NCBI RefSeq assembly: GCF_902804475.1
Contig: NZ_CADCSU010000096.1
Coordinates: 1 to 32,498 of the forward strand
Length of the DNA stretch: 32,498 bases
Direction of reading: 5' to 3'
Source of the DNA: Flavobacterium bizetiae
Lineage (GTDB): Bacteria > Bacteroidota > Bacteroidia > Flavobacteriales > Flavobacteriaceae
Part shown: positions 17,001 through 24,157 of the stretch, one piece after another
Layout of the letters: each line of letters starts with the position of its first letter
How positions within the stretch are numbered: the stretch's first letter is position 1
Notes under the pieces: generated by a model
What the model was told of the DNA's origin: nothing
Seen by the model: the letters and a program-made list of their open reading frames with translations, nothing else
Databases searched by the model: none
Position numbers and translations under genes: made by a program

Positions 17001-17196
17001 ACCAATTGCAATGTCTCTTGGAGCGGCTTCTACCAGTAGAATTGGTATGGGAGTTGTAATTGTGGGAGGAACGATTTTCTCTTTAGCTTTAACGCTTTTC
17101 GTAATTCCTGCTATTTATTTTATGTGGTCTAAAGCAAGAAAACATTATCCAGAATTTGATCATATCGAAGAATATGAAAGAGAAAGTATTAAATAG
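14098..17196 (+). CDS. RND efflux pump inner-membrane permease, HAE1 type
   Basis: 1032 aa, full length for the AcrB/MexB family of proton-driven exporters of hydrophobic compounds. The N-terminus SIKRPVLTIVLNLLIILFG and VREFPSIDPAQVSIRT are family signatures. The twelve membrane helices fall in the usual pattern: one near 12-32, five between about 330 and 490, one near 525, five between about 850 and 1015. The two periplasmic porter loops lie between them. The proton-relay residues are present: Asp401-Asp402 in VVDDGIVVTEN and Lys922 in TKNGILIVEFANQ. It should act in a complex with the adaptor and channel encoded on either side. Substrates cannot be predicted. No local repressor gene precedes the operon. 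Confidence 0.96.
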   Translation: MSLSTTSIKRPVLTIVLNLLIILFGFIGYTFLGVREFPSIDPAQVSIRTNYTGANSDIIESQITEPLEKAVNAIDGIRNITSSSNQGSSNITIEFNLDKNLEEAANDVRDKVSQAVRSLPQDIDAPPVVSKADADSESIISMTVQSDTRSSLELSDYAENVISQRLETIPGVSGVQIWGQKRYAMRLWIDPVKLTAYGCTVAEVRDALNAQNVELPSGKLTGNNTELTVKTIGNLSTPEEFNNIIIRTDGDKIVRLSDVGGAELGPENIETSLTSSGLPMIGLAIVPMPGANYLDISKEFYKKYDALKKDLPKDIKLNIALDNTLFVKKSVLEVAETLGISIILVIIIIYLFFRDWAIAFRPLIDIPVSLIATFFIMWLFGFSINVLTLLAIVLATGLVVDDGIVVTENIFKKVEEGMSPIEAAIKGSNEIFYAVISISVTLAAVFLPVIFLEGFVGRLFREFGVVIGAAVLISAFVSLTLTPMLNAYLMKGGEQKKSKFYIKTEPFFEKLNSGYAESLARFMEKKWISFPILIACFGLIYLFFTILPKETAPYDDRSSVTMRMTTPEGSSYEYTSRFMQEMSRLVDDSIPEKKVSLVITAGGSGGSATNSGFIRLSLKEPDERSRSQKDIADQLTKWTKKYPDAKTSVIQQPTISVNRRGGLPIQYIIQAPTFEKLREKIPVFMDEVGKSDVFSTTDVNLKFNKPEINVSIDRAKAESLGISIMDIAQTLQLSLSGQRFGYFIKNGKQYQVIGQFDQKDRSKPLDLTSIFVKSKNGQLIQMDNVVKVEEQSNPPQLYHNNRYMSATVSAGLAPGKSISDGIEEMDRIKAKVLDQSFTTDLSGESRDFVESSSNTSFAFGLALLLIFLILAAQFESFIDPLIIILTVPMAVAGALFSLWLFNQTWNIFSQIGTVMLIGLVTKNGILIVEFANQLREQGKPKMEAILEASEARLRPILMTSLAIALGALPIAMSLGAASTSRIGMGVVIVGGTIFSLALTLFVIPAIYFMWSKARKHYPEFDHIEEYERESIK

Positions 17197-17271
17197 GAAT
17201 TAAAATTTGAAATAATATACAAGCAACGAATTTCGTTCTAAAATGTAATTCGTTGCTAATCAATTCATAAT

Positions 17272-18582
17272 ATGAAAACTAAAACAACATTAATAAGTCT
17301 GGTTTTATTTTTGTTTTGTATAACAAAAAGTAGCGCTCAAGAGGTACTGACTATTGAAGACGCTATGAAAGTAGCTTTAGATAATAATTTCGAAATTAAA
17401 ATTGCTAAAAATAATTCGACAATAAGCGAAACAAACGTTACCATTGGAAATGCGGGTCTTCTGCCAACGGCAACAGCTAATATTGTAGACAACAATAGTG
17501 TTACAAACTCTACACAGGTACGTCAGGACGGAACATCTACTACATTGAATAATGCAAAAAACAACAGTTTAACGTATGGAGTAAGTTTGGGCTGGACTGT
17601 TTTTGACGGAATGAGAATGTTTGCCCGATACGATCAATTAAAAGAGCTTCAAAAATTAGGCGATGCCGAACTAAAGAGAACTATTTTGGTTAAAATTGGT
17701 CAGGTAAATTCTGCTTACTATGATTTAGTGCAGCAACAACACCAATTGGCGGCTTTAGATACTACAATCGTAATTTCTAAGCAAAGAGTTCAATTGGCAC
17801 AAAACCGTTTCACTATTGGTAAAGCTTCGAAATTAGAAGTTCTAAATGCTCAGGTTGATTTAAATACCGACCAGGTTGGTTTATTAAGACAAAAAGAATC
17901 GTATAAAAATGCCAAAATTTTATTGAATCAATATTTGGCGCGTGATCCTCAAATTGATTTTACAGTAACTGATTTGGTTACCGTAGATAACAAACTGGTA
18001 TTGATCGATTTAATGGATCTGGCAAAAAAACAAAATCCGGCTTTAGAATCGCAAATTATCAACAAACGTATTGCAGAATTACAGCTTAAACAAGTAAAAG
18101 CAAGCCGCTATCCAACAGTAAATTTAACTTCAGGTTATAATTTTTCTGAAAGTCAGTCGAGTTTAGGATTTACAAGCGAAAACTCTTCAAAAGGTTTTAC
18201 ATACGGTTTTAACGCTTCGTTGAATATTTTTGACGGATTTAATCAGCATCGCAATGAGAAAGTAGCAAAACTTCAAATAGAAAATTCTCAAATTGCCATT
18301 GACCAGCAAAATATGATTTTGAATACGCAATTGAGTACGGCTTTTCAAACGTATTTAACCAACTTAGAATTAATTGATCTTGAAGAAGATAATCAGGCTA
18401 TTGCCAAACAAAACTTAGATATTACGCTGGATAAATTTAGAATTGGAACAATTACTACGCTTGATTTCAGAACTGCTCAGCTTAATTATGTAAATGCAAA
18501 AGTACGTTACAGTAACGCACAATATGAGGCTAAATTATCTGAAATTGCTTTGAAAGAATTAGCTGGAAATATTAATTTTTAA
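17272..18582 (+). CDS. TolC family outer membrane efflux protein
   Basis: 436 aa, with a signal peptide of about 22 residues (MKTKTTLISLVLFLFCITKS, cleaved near SSA-QE). Two similar halves of long alpha-helical coiled coils and short beta strands are visible, as in TolC. The first half begins LTIEDAMKVALDNNFEIKIAKNN and contains QVNSAYYDLVQQQHQLAALD and NRFTIGKASKLEVLNAQVDLN. The second repeats the pattern with LDKFRIGTITTLDFRTAQLNYVNAK, which is split here only by my reading. It forms the outer-membrane duct of the pump. It follows the permease gene by 75 nt in the same operon. No lipobox is seen, so it is an integral barrel-type channel rather than an OprM-type lipoprotein. Confidence 0.93.
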   Translation: MKTKTTLISLVLFLFCITKSSAQEVLTIEDAMKVALDNNFEIKIAKNNSTISETNVTIGNAGLLPTATANIVDNNSVTNSTQVRQDGTSTTLNNAKNNSLTYGVSLGWTVFDGMRMFARYDQLKELQKLGDAELKRTILVKIGQVNSAYYDLVQQQHQLAALDTTIVISKQRVQLAQNRFTIGKASKLEVLNAQVDLNTDQVGLLRQKESYKNAKILLNQYLARDPQIDFTVTDLVTVDNKLVLIDLMDLAKKQNPALESQIINKRIAELQLKQVKASRYPTVNLTSGYNFSESQSSLGFTSENSSKGFTYGFNASLNIFDGFNQHRNEKVAKLQIENSQIAIDQQNMILNTQLSTAFQTYLTNLELIDLEEDNQAIAKQNLDITLDKFRIGTITTLDFRTAQLNYVNAKVRYSNAQYEAKLSEIALKELAGNINF

Positions 18583-18584
18583 AG

Positions 18585-18605
18585 TAAATTTGTTTCAAAA
18601 CAAAC
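18585..18605 (+). promoter_or_regulatory. candidate -7 box with short inverted repeat before the bestrophin gene
   Basis: TAAATTTG (18585-18592) matches TAnnTTTG and would give the bestrophin gene a very short leader. The inverted pair TTTGTTT and AAACAAA (18589-18604) overlaps its end. It suggests the gene can be transcribed separately from the RND operon, 27 nt upstream. Confidence 0.35.
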
Positions 18606-18609
18606 TTAA

Positions 18610-19473
18610 ATGATCTCATATAATACCAAAGATTGGTTTACTTTTATCTTTCATGTTCATAAATCAGACACCGTAAGAAAACTGTTTCCGATCATGATTG
18701 CCATCGGAATTTATTCTTGTATCATTGGATATCTGGAAATCGCGTATTTTAAATTTGGTAAAAACGATTACATCCATAACATTCCGATCATGCACGGAAT
18801 GTTGGGTTTTGTAATTTCTCTTTTGCTTGTTTTCAGAACTAATACTGCTTATGATCGCTGGTGGGAAGGACGAAAATTATGGGGTGGTTTGGTAAACAAT
18901 AGCCGTAATCTTGCTATTAAACTTTCGGCCATGCTGAAAGATGAAAATGATCGAAAATTCTTTAGAAAATTCATTCCGACTTATGCTTCAATTTTACACA
19001 AGCATCTGCATGATTCTGAGACGAGTAAACAACTTTTTGATGATGTCGATTTAGAAATTGATCATCATAAACATAAGCCCAATCAGGTAAAAAGAATGAT
19101 GTTTCATAAAATCAATGATTTGTATGATGCTAAAAAGATTACCGGAGATCAGCTTATTATCCTAAACGAAGAATTACAAGCTTTTACAGATATTTGCGGG
19201 GCTTGCGAGAGAATAAAAAACACGCCTATTCCCTACTCTTACAGTGCTTTTATTAAAAAGTTCATCTTCTTTTATACGATGACACTTCCTTTTGGCTATT
19301 CAATTAGTTTGGGATATTTTGTCGCTCCTGTTGTGGTGTTTATTTTTTATGTATTGGCGAGTTTAGAACTTATTGCCGAAGAAATCGAAGATCCGTTTGG
19401 TGATGATGAAAATGATTTGCCAACGAAAAAGATTTCAGAAAATATCAAAAAACACGTTGAAGAACTGATTTAA
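18610..19473 (+). CDS. bestrophin family ion channel (UPF0187)
   Basis: 287 aa, a bacterial bestrophin homologue that forms a pentameric ion channel in the inner membrane. The diagnostic stretch is FRTNTAYDRWWEGRKLWGG with VNNSRNLA (about residues 77-105), the RTN..YDRWWEGR motif of the family. Helices at about 22-45 and 60-78 precede it, and a second hydrophobic pair lies at about 210-250 (FIFFYTMTLPFGYSISLGYF). The C-terminal PFGDDENDLP segment is the conserved end of the family. Length fits bacterial members. It begins 27 nt after the TolC gene and may be read from the efflux operon or from its own -7 box. Bacterial homologues conduct cations, so the ion is not certain. Confidence 0.92.
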   Translation: MISYNTKDWFTFIFHVHKSDTVRKLFPIMIAIGIYSCIIGYLEIAYFKFGKNDYIHNIPIMHGMLGFVISLLLVFRTNTAYDRWWEGRKLWGGLVNNSRNLAIKLSAMLKDENDRKFFRKFIPTYASILHKHLHDSETSKQLFDDVDLEIDHHKHKPNQVKRMMFHKINDLYDAKKITGDQLIILNEELQAFTDICGACERIKNTPIPYSYSAFIKKFIFFYTMTLPFGYSISLGYFVAPVVVFIFYVLASLELIAEEIEDPFGDDENDLPTKKISENIKKHVEELI

Positions 19474-19546
19474 TTAAACGTTAAATCTGAGGTTGTTATT
19501 CATTTTTTTATTAAATTTAAAGTTTCCACTTAAAAATTTAATCACA

Positions 19547-20470
19547 ATGAATAACCAACGTGCTTTAATAAATCCTCCACATTTGTCGAATGAAAAATCA
19601 TTAAAAACACTTGTCGAAAACAGGACTGTTTACACATTAAATCATTGTGAGTTAAACATTTTTGAAACTTATGAATCTTCTGAACTGGTTCCGTTAAAAT
19701 TTAACGATTTGGTGGTAACCAGTATGCTGAGAGGTAAAAAAATAATGCATCTTTTTGATGATCCCGGATTTGATTATTTGCCAGGAGAAACAGTTGTTAT
19801 TCCGCCAAATGTCGAGATGAAAATTGATTTTCCTGAAGCTTCAAGAGAAAACCCAACGCAATGTCTGGCGCTGGCAATTGACAAATCTAAAATAAACCAT
19901 ACTTTAAATTTCCTTAACGAACATTATCCTAAAGAAGGAAGCGATTCCTACTGGCAATTGAATCACCAAAACTACTTTTTTTATAATAATATCGATCTTG
20001 CCCTTACCATCAATAAACTGATTAAAGAATGCATGGGGACTTCGATGACAAAGGATGCTTTGGCTGATTTAACTTTGCAGGAATTATTAATCAGAATTAT
20101 ACAAACACAAACTTTAAAATCTCTTGATCAGGGAGTTTCTGTTTCTTCTAATAATCCAATTTTTGAAGTAACTGAATTCATCAGACTTAATTTGAAAGAA
20201 AATATAAATCTGAAAAGCTTAAGCGAAAAAGCCTGTATGAGTACAGCTTCTTTTTATCGTTTCTTCAAACGTGAATTAGGCATGAGTCCGATTGAGTATG
20301 TTTTGAATGAAAAAATAAAACACGCTAAAAAACTCCTGAAAAACCCCGGAATTCAGATCAATGAAGTTTGCTATCTGTCCGGTTTTGAAGATGCGAATTA
20401 CTTTATAAGATTGTTTAAAAAACATGAGGGAATTACGCCTAAGCAGTATCAGCTTTTATATGTTAATTAA
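19547..20470 (+). CDS. AraC family transcriptional regulator with YqhC-like N-terminal domain
   Basis: 307 aa. The C-terminal about 100 residues form the AraC DNA-binding domain with two helix-turn-helix units: LKSLSEKACMSTASFYRFFKRELGMSP (read in parts) and NEVCYLSGFEDANYFIRLFKKHEGITPKQY. The N-terminal part (LVPLKFNDLVVTSMLRGKKIMHLF, GETVVIPPNVEMKIDFPEA) is of the AraC_N type found in E. coli YqhC, which controls aldehyde and alcohol reductases. The frame is open from 19493, but that extension is a hydrophobic translation of AT-rich leader. ATG at 19547 gives the expected N-terminus. The ADH/ALDH operon lies convergently downstream, so it is a good candidate regulator of aldehyde response. 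It could equally act on the RND operon or elsewhere. Confidence 0.88.
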   Translation: MNNQRALINPPHLSNEKSLKTLVENRTVYTLNHCELNIFETYESSELVPLKFNDLVVTSMLRGKKIMHLFDDPGFDYLPGETVVIPPNVEMKIDFPEASRENPTQCLALAIDKSKINHTLNFLNEHYPKEGSDSYWQLNHQNYFFYNNIDLALTINKLIKECMGTSMTKDALADLTLQELLIRIIQTQTLKSLDQGVSVSSNNPIFEVTEFIRLNLKENINLKSLSEKACMSTASFYRFFKRELGMSPIEYVLNEKIKHAKKLLKNPGIQINEVCYLSGFEDANYFIRLFKKHEGITPKQYQLLYVN

Positions 20471-20847
20471 AGGGGCTGAGGGGCTAAGGTTCTGAGATGC
20501 TAAGATTAAAAGGCACAAAGGTTCAGAGTTGCAAAGGTTCAGAGGTTTTTCTGTAGAGACGCACAGCAGTGCGTCTGGCGTTTGACATATGAAAAAGATG
20601 ATTTGAATGTAGTCGCAATGCTGTGCTTCTTTACGATAAATATTGCTTTAAAATACAAACACCATCCTTAAATATAGCCCGTAGTTTCAACCATAGGAAC
20701 GCAATGTATATCGCCAAAATTATTACCCGCTATTATTTACCACAAAATCCCGTGGTTGAAACCACGGGCTATGAAAAAAAAAAGAAACAAAATCGAAAGA
20801 AAAAAACCTTTGTCCCTTTGCAACTCTGAACCTTTGAACCTCTAAAC
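20471..20847. repeat. large convergent-junction palindrome enclosing two inverted pairs of REP-like hairpins
   Basis: This 377-bp gap holds no gene. The left arm (20471-20547) is made of words such as GGCTAAGGTTCTGAG and AGAGTTGCAAAGG. The right arm (20807-20848) is its reverse complement, with a perfect 22-nt core at 20516-20537 and 20815-20836. Inside are four hairpin units in two families. Family A: 20557-20576 (AGACGCAC, loop AGCA, GTGCGTCT) and a decayed inverted copy at 20610-20636. Family B: 20749-20768 (CCCGTGGT, loop TGAA, ACCACGGG) and a decayed inverted copy at 20674-20697. Family A is the same as the pair at 9865-9931, and the arms share AGTTGC(T/A)AAGGTTC with that element. It probably ends transcription from both sides. 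The 68-aa ORF inside is an artefact. Confidence 0.75.
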
Positions 20848-21222
20848 CTACTCTATAAACTTAACAGGCTCCAAATCCTTTTCTTCTTCTTCAGTAAAAA
20901 TTCTATATTCGATTTGGAATGTCTTTTTTAAAGGTGTTTCTAATGAAAAGCCTCCAACGCCAAAAGCATCAATTACTTTTAAAGTAAAATGTGCATGTTT
21001 CCAGTATTCGAATAAATCTTTATCGACCCAGAATTCTGTGTCTTCGATTGTTCCAATACAAACATCACCCATTCGCTGATAATATCCTCCTTTTTCAAAA
21101 CACTGTGGCTGCGTTCCTTCGCAACAGCCTCCGGCTTGATAAAACATTAAATCACCGTGTTTCTCTTTTAGAGTTTTTATCAATTCAATCGCTTCGGCAG
21201 TAGCATCAATTCTTTTTATCAT
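20848..21222 (-). CDS. DUF779 domain-containing protein
   Basis: 124 aa from the ATG at 21222. The frame is open to 21252, but the extra ten residues translate the terminator hairpin, and MIKRIDATAEAIELI is the usual family N-terminus. The core YQAGGCCEGTQPQCF (about residues 28-42) is the DUF779 signature, with two adjacent cysteines and one further cysteine that may bind metal. GGYYQRMGDVCIG and FEYWKHAHFTLKV follow as in the family. DUF779 genes are typically found beside AldB/AcoD-type aldehyde dehydrogenases, as here. Its biochemical role is unknown. It is the last gene of the operon and is separated from the ADH gene by a terminator-like hairpin, so it is likely made at a lower level. 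Confidence 0.9.
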   Translation of the reverse strand: MIKRIDATAEAIELIKTLKEKHGDLMFYQAGGCCEGTQPQCFEKGGYYQRMGDVCIGTIEDTEFWVDKDLFEYWKHAHFTLKVIDAFGVGGFSLETPLKKTFQIEYRIFTEEEEKDLEPVKFIE

Positions 21223-21234
21223 GGCTATTATATT

Positions 21235-21267
21235 AAAAAAAGCAACAAACATATTAGGTTTGTTGCT
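21235..21267 (-). terminator. intrinsic terminator between ADH and DUF779 genes
   Basis: On the minus strand AGCAACAAAC, loop of 7, GTTTGTTGCT (perfect 10-bp stem, 21267-21241) is followed at once by six T. It stands 12 nt after the ADH stop and ends 12 nt before the DUF779 start codon. It would end or attenuate transcription before the last gene. Confidence 0.7.
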
Positions 21268-21279
21268 TTCATGATTACT

Positions 21280-22314
21280 TTAAGGCTTTGCAATTTCAAG
21301 AACTACCCTTCCTTCTATCTGACCTTTTTTCATTTTATCAAAAACGTCATTTACATCTTCTAGTTTTGCAGGGGTTATTGTTGCTTTTACTTTTCCTTCT
21401 GTAGCAAATTCAATTGCTTCTTTCATGTCTTTACGTGTACCAACAATCGAACCGCGAATTGTTATCCTGTTTAAAACAGTATCAAAAATTGATAAATCAA
21501 AATTTCCTGGAGGTAGTCCGTTTAATGCCATTGTACCTTTTCGTCTTAAAGTTTCAAGTCCTTGCTTGAAAGCTATAGGCGAAACAGCTGTAACCAATGC
21601 CCCGTGCATTCCACCAACTTCTTTTTTCAAGAATTCTCCAGGATTTTGATTTTTTGCGTTTACTACTAAATCGGCACCAAGTCTTTTGGCTAAGTCAAGT
21701 TTGTCATCCGCAACGTCTATTGCGGCAACGTGCATTCCCATTGCTTTAGCATATTGTACAGCAACGTGTCCTAAACCTCCAATACCTGAAATCGCTACCC
21801 ATTCTCCCGGCTTTACTTCTGTTTCTTTAAGACCTTTATATACAGTTACACCAGCGCAAAGTATAGGAGCCATTTCCATAAAATTTACATTTGATGGTAA
21901 AATCCCAACATATCTGGCATCCGCAATTACGTATTCGGCAAATCCGCCGTCTACGCTATAACCGCCATTTTGCTGCGTATCGCATAAAGTTTCCCAACCT
22001 GTAATACATTGGTCACAACCGCCACAAGCACTGTAAAGCCATGGCACACCAACTGCATCGCCTTCCTTTACATTTTTTACATCCTGACCAACTGCTACCA
22101 CATAACCTACGGCTTCGTGCCCCGGTATTAATGGCATTTTTGGTTTTACGGGCCAATCTCCTTCAACAGCATGTAAATCGGTATGGCAAACTCCACTTGC
22201 AATTACTTTTACAAGAATTTCATTTTTACCCGGGCGTTTTACTTCAACTTCTTCAATTTTTAAAAGAGAACCAAATTCTCTTACAACTGCGGCTTTCATT
22301 GTTTTTGGCAACAT
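21280..22314 (-). CDS. adhP: zinc-dependent alcohol dehydrogenase, AdhP type
   Basis: 344 aa, a medium-chain NAD-dependent alcohol dehydrogenase that interconverts primary alcohols and aldehydes. Catalytic zinc ligands are Cys43 (SGVCHTDLH), His66 (PGHEAVG) and Cys153 (APILCAG). The structural zinc has Cys97, 100, 103 and 111 ([15 protein letters not shown]). The nucleotide fold has GIGGLGH at about 177-183. The upstream in-frame start at 22332 is a TTG inside a hairpin, whereas the ATG at 22314 gives [15 protein letters not shown], the normal start of the family. It lies between the ALDH gene (63 nt upstream) and the DUF779 gene. Together the two dehydrogenases would carry alcohol through aldehyde to acid. 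The physiological substrate is unknown, ethanol or other short primary alcohols being likely. Confidence 0.93.
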   Translation of the reverse strand: MLPKTMKAAVVREFGSLLKIEEVEVKRPGKNEILVKVIASGVCHTDLHAVEGDWPVKPKMPLIPGHEAVGYVVAVGQDVKNVKEGDAVGVPWLYSACGGCDQCITGWETLCDTQQNGGYSVDGGFAEYVIADARYVGILPSNVNFMEMAPILCAGVTVYKGLKETEVKPGEWVAISGIGGLGHVAVQYAKAMGMHVAAIDVADDKLDLAKRLGADLVVNAKNQNPGEFLKKEVGGMHGALVTAVSPIAFKQGLETLRRKGTMALNGLPPGNFDLSIFDTVLNRITIRGSIVGTRKDMKEAIEFATEGKVKATITPAKLEDVNDVFDKMKKGQIEGRVVLEIAKP

Positions 22315-22330
22315 AGTTTTATTGATTTGC

Positions 22331-22361
22331 AAGCTCAGTAAGTAATTCGTTTACTGAGCTT
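22331..22361. other. 11-bp perfect hairpin between ALDH and ADH genes
   Basis: AAGCTCAGTAA (22331-22341) is exactly complementary to TTACTGAGCTT (22351-22361) with a 9-nt loop. No T-run follows on the minus strand, so it is not a standard terminator. An intercistronic stem of this kind could stabilise the upstream mRNA or mark a processing site. Confidence 0.6.
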
Positions 22362-22377
22362 TGGTTTATACAACTCT

Positions 22378-23883
22378 TTAAAAGAAACCTAATTTCTTTT
22401 TATCATAAGAAATCAGCATGTTTTTAGTCTGACGATATTGTCCCAGCATCATTTTATGATTTTCACGTCCAATTCCGGATTGTTTATATCCTCCAAAAGG
22501 AGCACCGGCAGGATAAGAATGGTATTGGTTGATCCAGACACGACCTGACTGAATCGCTCTTGGAACCTGATAAATTTCATGTGCGTCACGCGTCCAGACA
22601 CCAGCGCCTAAACCGTACATGGTATCGTTGGCAATTTCGATGGCTTCTTCGGTGGTTTTAAAAGTGGTAACTGCGAGAACAGGTCCGAAAATTTCTTCCT
22701 GAAAAATCCTCATTTTATTATGACCTTTAAACAACGTTGGCTTGATATAATAACCTCCTTCAAGATCTCCACCTAAATGATTTTCGTCTCCCCCTGTTAA
22801 AAGCTCTGCTCCTTCTTCTTTACCTAATTTTATATAAGACATGATTTTTTCTTTCTGAACCAATGAAGTCTGAGCGCCAATCATTGTGGACTTATCCAAA
22901 GGATTTCCTGCAATAATCGCTTCGGTTCTTTCGATTACTCTAGCAATAAACTTGTCGTAAATATCTTCGTGAATTAGCAATCTTGACGGGCAAGTACAGA
23001 TTTCACCCTGATTCAAAGCAAATAATACTGCGCCTTCAATCGCTTTATCAAAGAAATCATCATCATGATCCGCTACCGATGGAAAGAAAATATTTGGAGA
23101 TTTACCTCCAAGTTCTAACGTTACCGGAATAATATTTTCTGTAGCGTATTGCATTACCAAACGTCCTGTAGTAGTTGATCCTGTAAATGCTGCTTTGGCT
23201 ACTTTTTTGTTTGTAACTAACGGACGGCCAAGTTCTGCACCGAAACCGTTTACGATATTTAAAACTCCCGGAGGCAAAATATCACCTATTAATTCCATTA
23301 AAACTAGGATAGAAATTGGCGTGCTTTCTGCCGGTTTCAAAACGATTGTATTTCCTGCGGCCAATGCCGGAGCGATTTTCCATACCGCCATTAAAATCGG
23401 GAAATTCCACGGGATAATCTGCGCAACCACGCCCAAAGGTTCGCTTAAAGCAATCGAAACGGTTTGAGAATCAAGTTCTGCAATAGAGCTTTCTTCGGCA
23501 CGAATAACACCCGCAAAATATCTAAAGTGATCTATTGCCAATGGAATATCTGCTGCTAGTGTTTCACGAATTGGTTTTCCGTTATCGATGGTTTCAACAG
23601 TAGCGATATACTCAAGATTGTCTTCTATTTTTTGCGCAATCTTATTTAATAAAATACTTCTTTCGGTTACAGAGGTTTTTCCCCATGTTTTGAAAGCTTC
23701 ATAAGCAGCATCAACCGCTATCTCTAAATCTTCTTTGCCAGAATGAGCGGCTTTTGTAAATACTTTTCCATCAATTGGAGATAGAACATCAAAATATTCT
23801 CCTTTTACCGGAGCTGTAAATTTTCCGTTGATATAATTATCATATTTTACCTTAAATTCAGGTTTTTGTGTGGCAGTGTTCAT
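22378..23883 (-). CDS. NAD-dependent aldehyde dehydrogenase, AldB/AcoD/ExaC type
   Basis: 501 aa, normal for the family. It oxidises aldehydes such as acetaldehyde to the acid. Catalytic residues are present: Asn160 (IPWNFP), Glu257 (LELGGKSPN) and Cys296 in [11 protein letters not shown], where the second Cys298 is typical of the AldB/AcoD/ExaC branch. GSTTTGR is the nucleotide-binding loop. EIFGPVLAV and [13 protein letters not shown] are conserved at the C-terminus. The frame is open to 23952, but ATG at 23883 gives the expected length and N-terminus ([20 protein letters not shown]). It is the first gene of the operon with ADH and DUF779. The 274-bp region upstream is shared with pheT on the other strand, and no clear -7 box was found for this direction. 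Confidence 0.94.
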   Translation of the reverse strand: MNTATQKPEFKVKYDNYINGKFTAPVKGEYFDVLSPIDGKVFTKAAHSGKEDLEIAVDAAYEAFKTWGKTSVTERSILLNKIAQKIEDNLEYIATVETIDNGKPIRETLAADIPLAIDHFRYFAGVIRAEESSIAELDSQTVSIALSEPLGVVAQIIPWNFPILMAVWKIAPALAAGNTIVLKPAESTPISILVLMELIGDILPPGVLNIVNGFGAELGRPLVTNKKVAKAAFTGSTTTGRLVMQYATENIIPVTLELGGKSPNIFFPSVADHDDDFFDKAIEGAVLFALNQGEICTCPSRLLIHEDIYDKFIARVIERTEAIIAGNPLDKSTMIGAQTSLVQKEKIMSYIKLGKEEGAELLTGGDENHLGGDLEGGYYIKPTLFKGHNKMRIFQEEIFGPVLAVTTFKTTEEAIEIANDTMYGLGAGVWTRDAHEIYQVPRAIQSGRVWINQYHSYPAGAPFGGYKQSGIGRENHKMMLGQYRQTKNMLISYDKKKLGFF

Positions 23884-24120
23884 AATTTGTTTTTTTTGAT
23901 TCATTTCAAATTTAGTTTCATAAATCGAAACAGAATAGCACTTTTCATTCATCTAGTAGCACAAAAATTACACATTCGTTTTTATAAGCTTATTTTAATA
24001 ATTAATTAGTAAAATATTAGCATTAAAATTATAAACTACACAATAACAGAGGGTTTTATACAAAATAAAAACAGCTCGAAAAAACCAAATAAATTGTTTC
24101 TTACTACCATACGCAATCCT

Positions 24121-24128
24121 TATATTTG
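24121..24128 (+). promoter_or_regulatory. -7 box of pheT
   Basis: TATATTTG matches TAnnTTTG. A TTG at 24094-24096 lies 24 nt upstream, slightly longer than the usual spacing. The start codon is 29 nt downstream. Confidence 0.5.
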
Positions 24129-24157
24129 TATCCTTATACAAGAATAAAAAAGTTAAC

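Noticed and set aside
20623..20829. 68-aa plus-strand ORF in the AraC to DUF779 gap
   Set aside because: It is a translation of the REP-like hairpins and the right arm of the junction palindrome, with a lysine-rich artefact from A runs.
20471..20847. Palindrome considered as an insertion sequence or MITE with terminal repeats
   Set aside because: Inverted arms exist, but I see no target-site duplication and no transposase, so I call it a repeat element only.
21223..21252. N-terminal extension of the DUF779 gene
   Set aside because: The extra codons translate the terminator hairpin, and the family N-terminus begins at the ATG at 21222.
22315..22332. TTG start for the ADH gene
   Set aside because: It overlaps the intercistronic hairpin, and the ATG at 22314 gives the usual family start.
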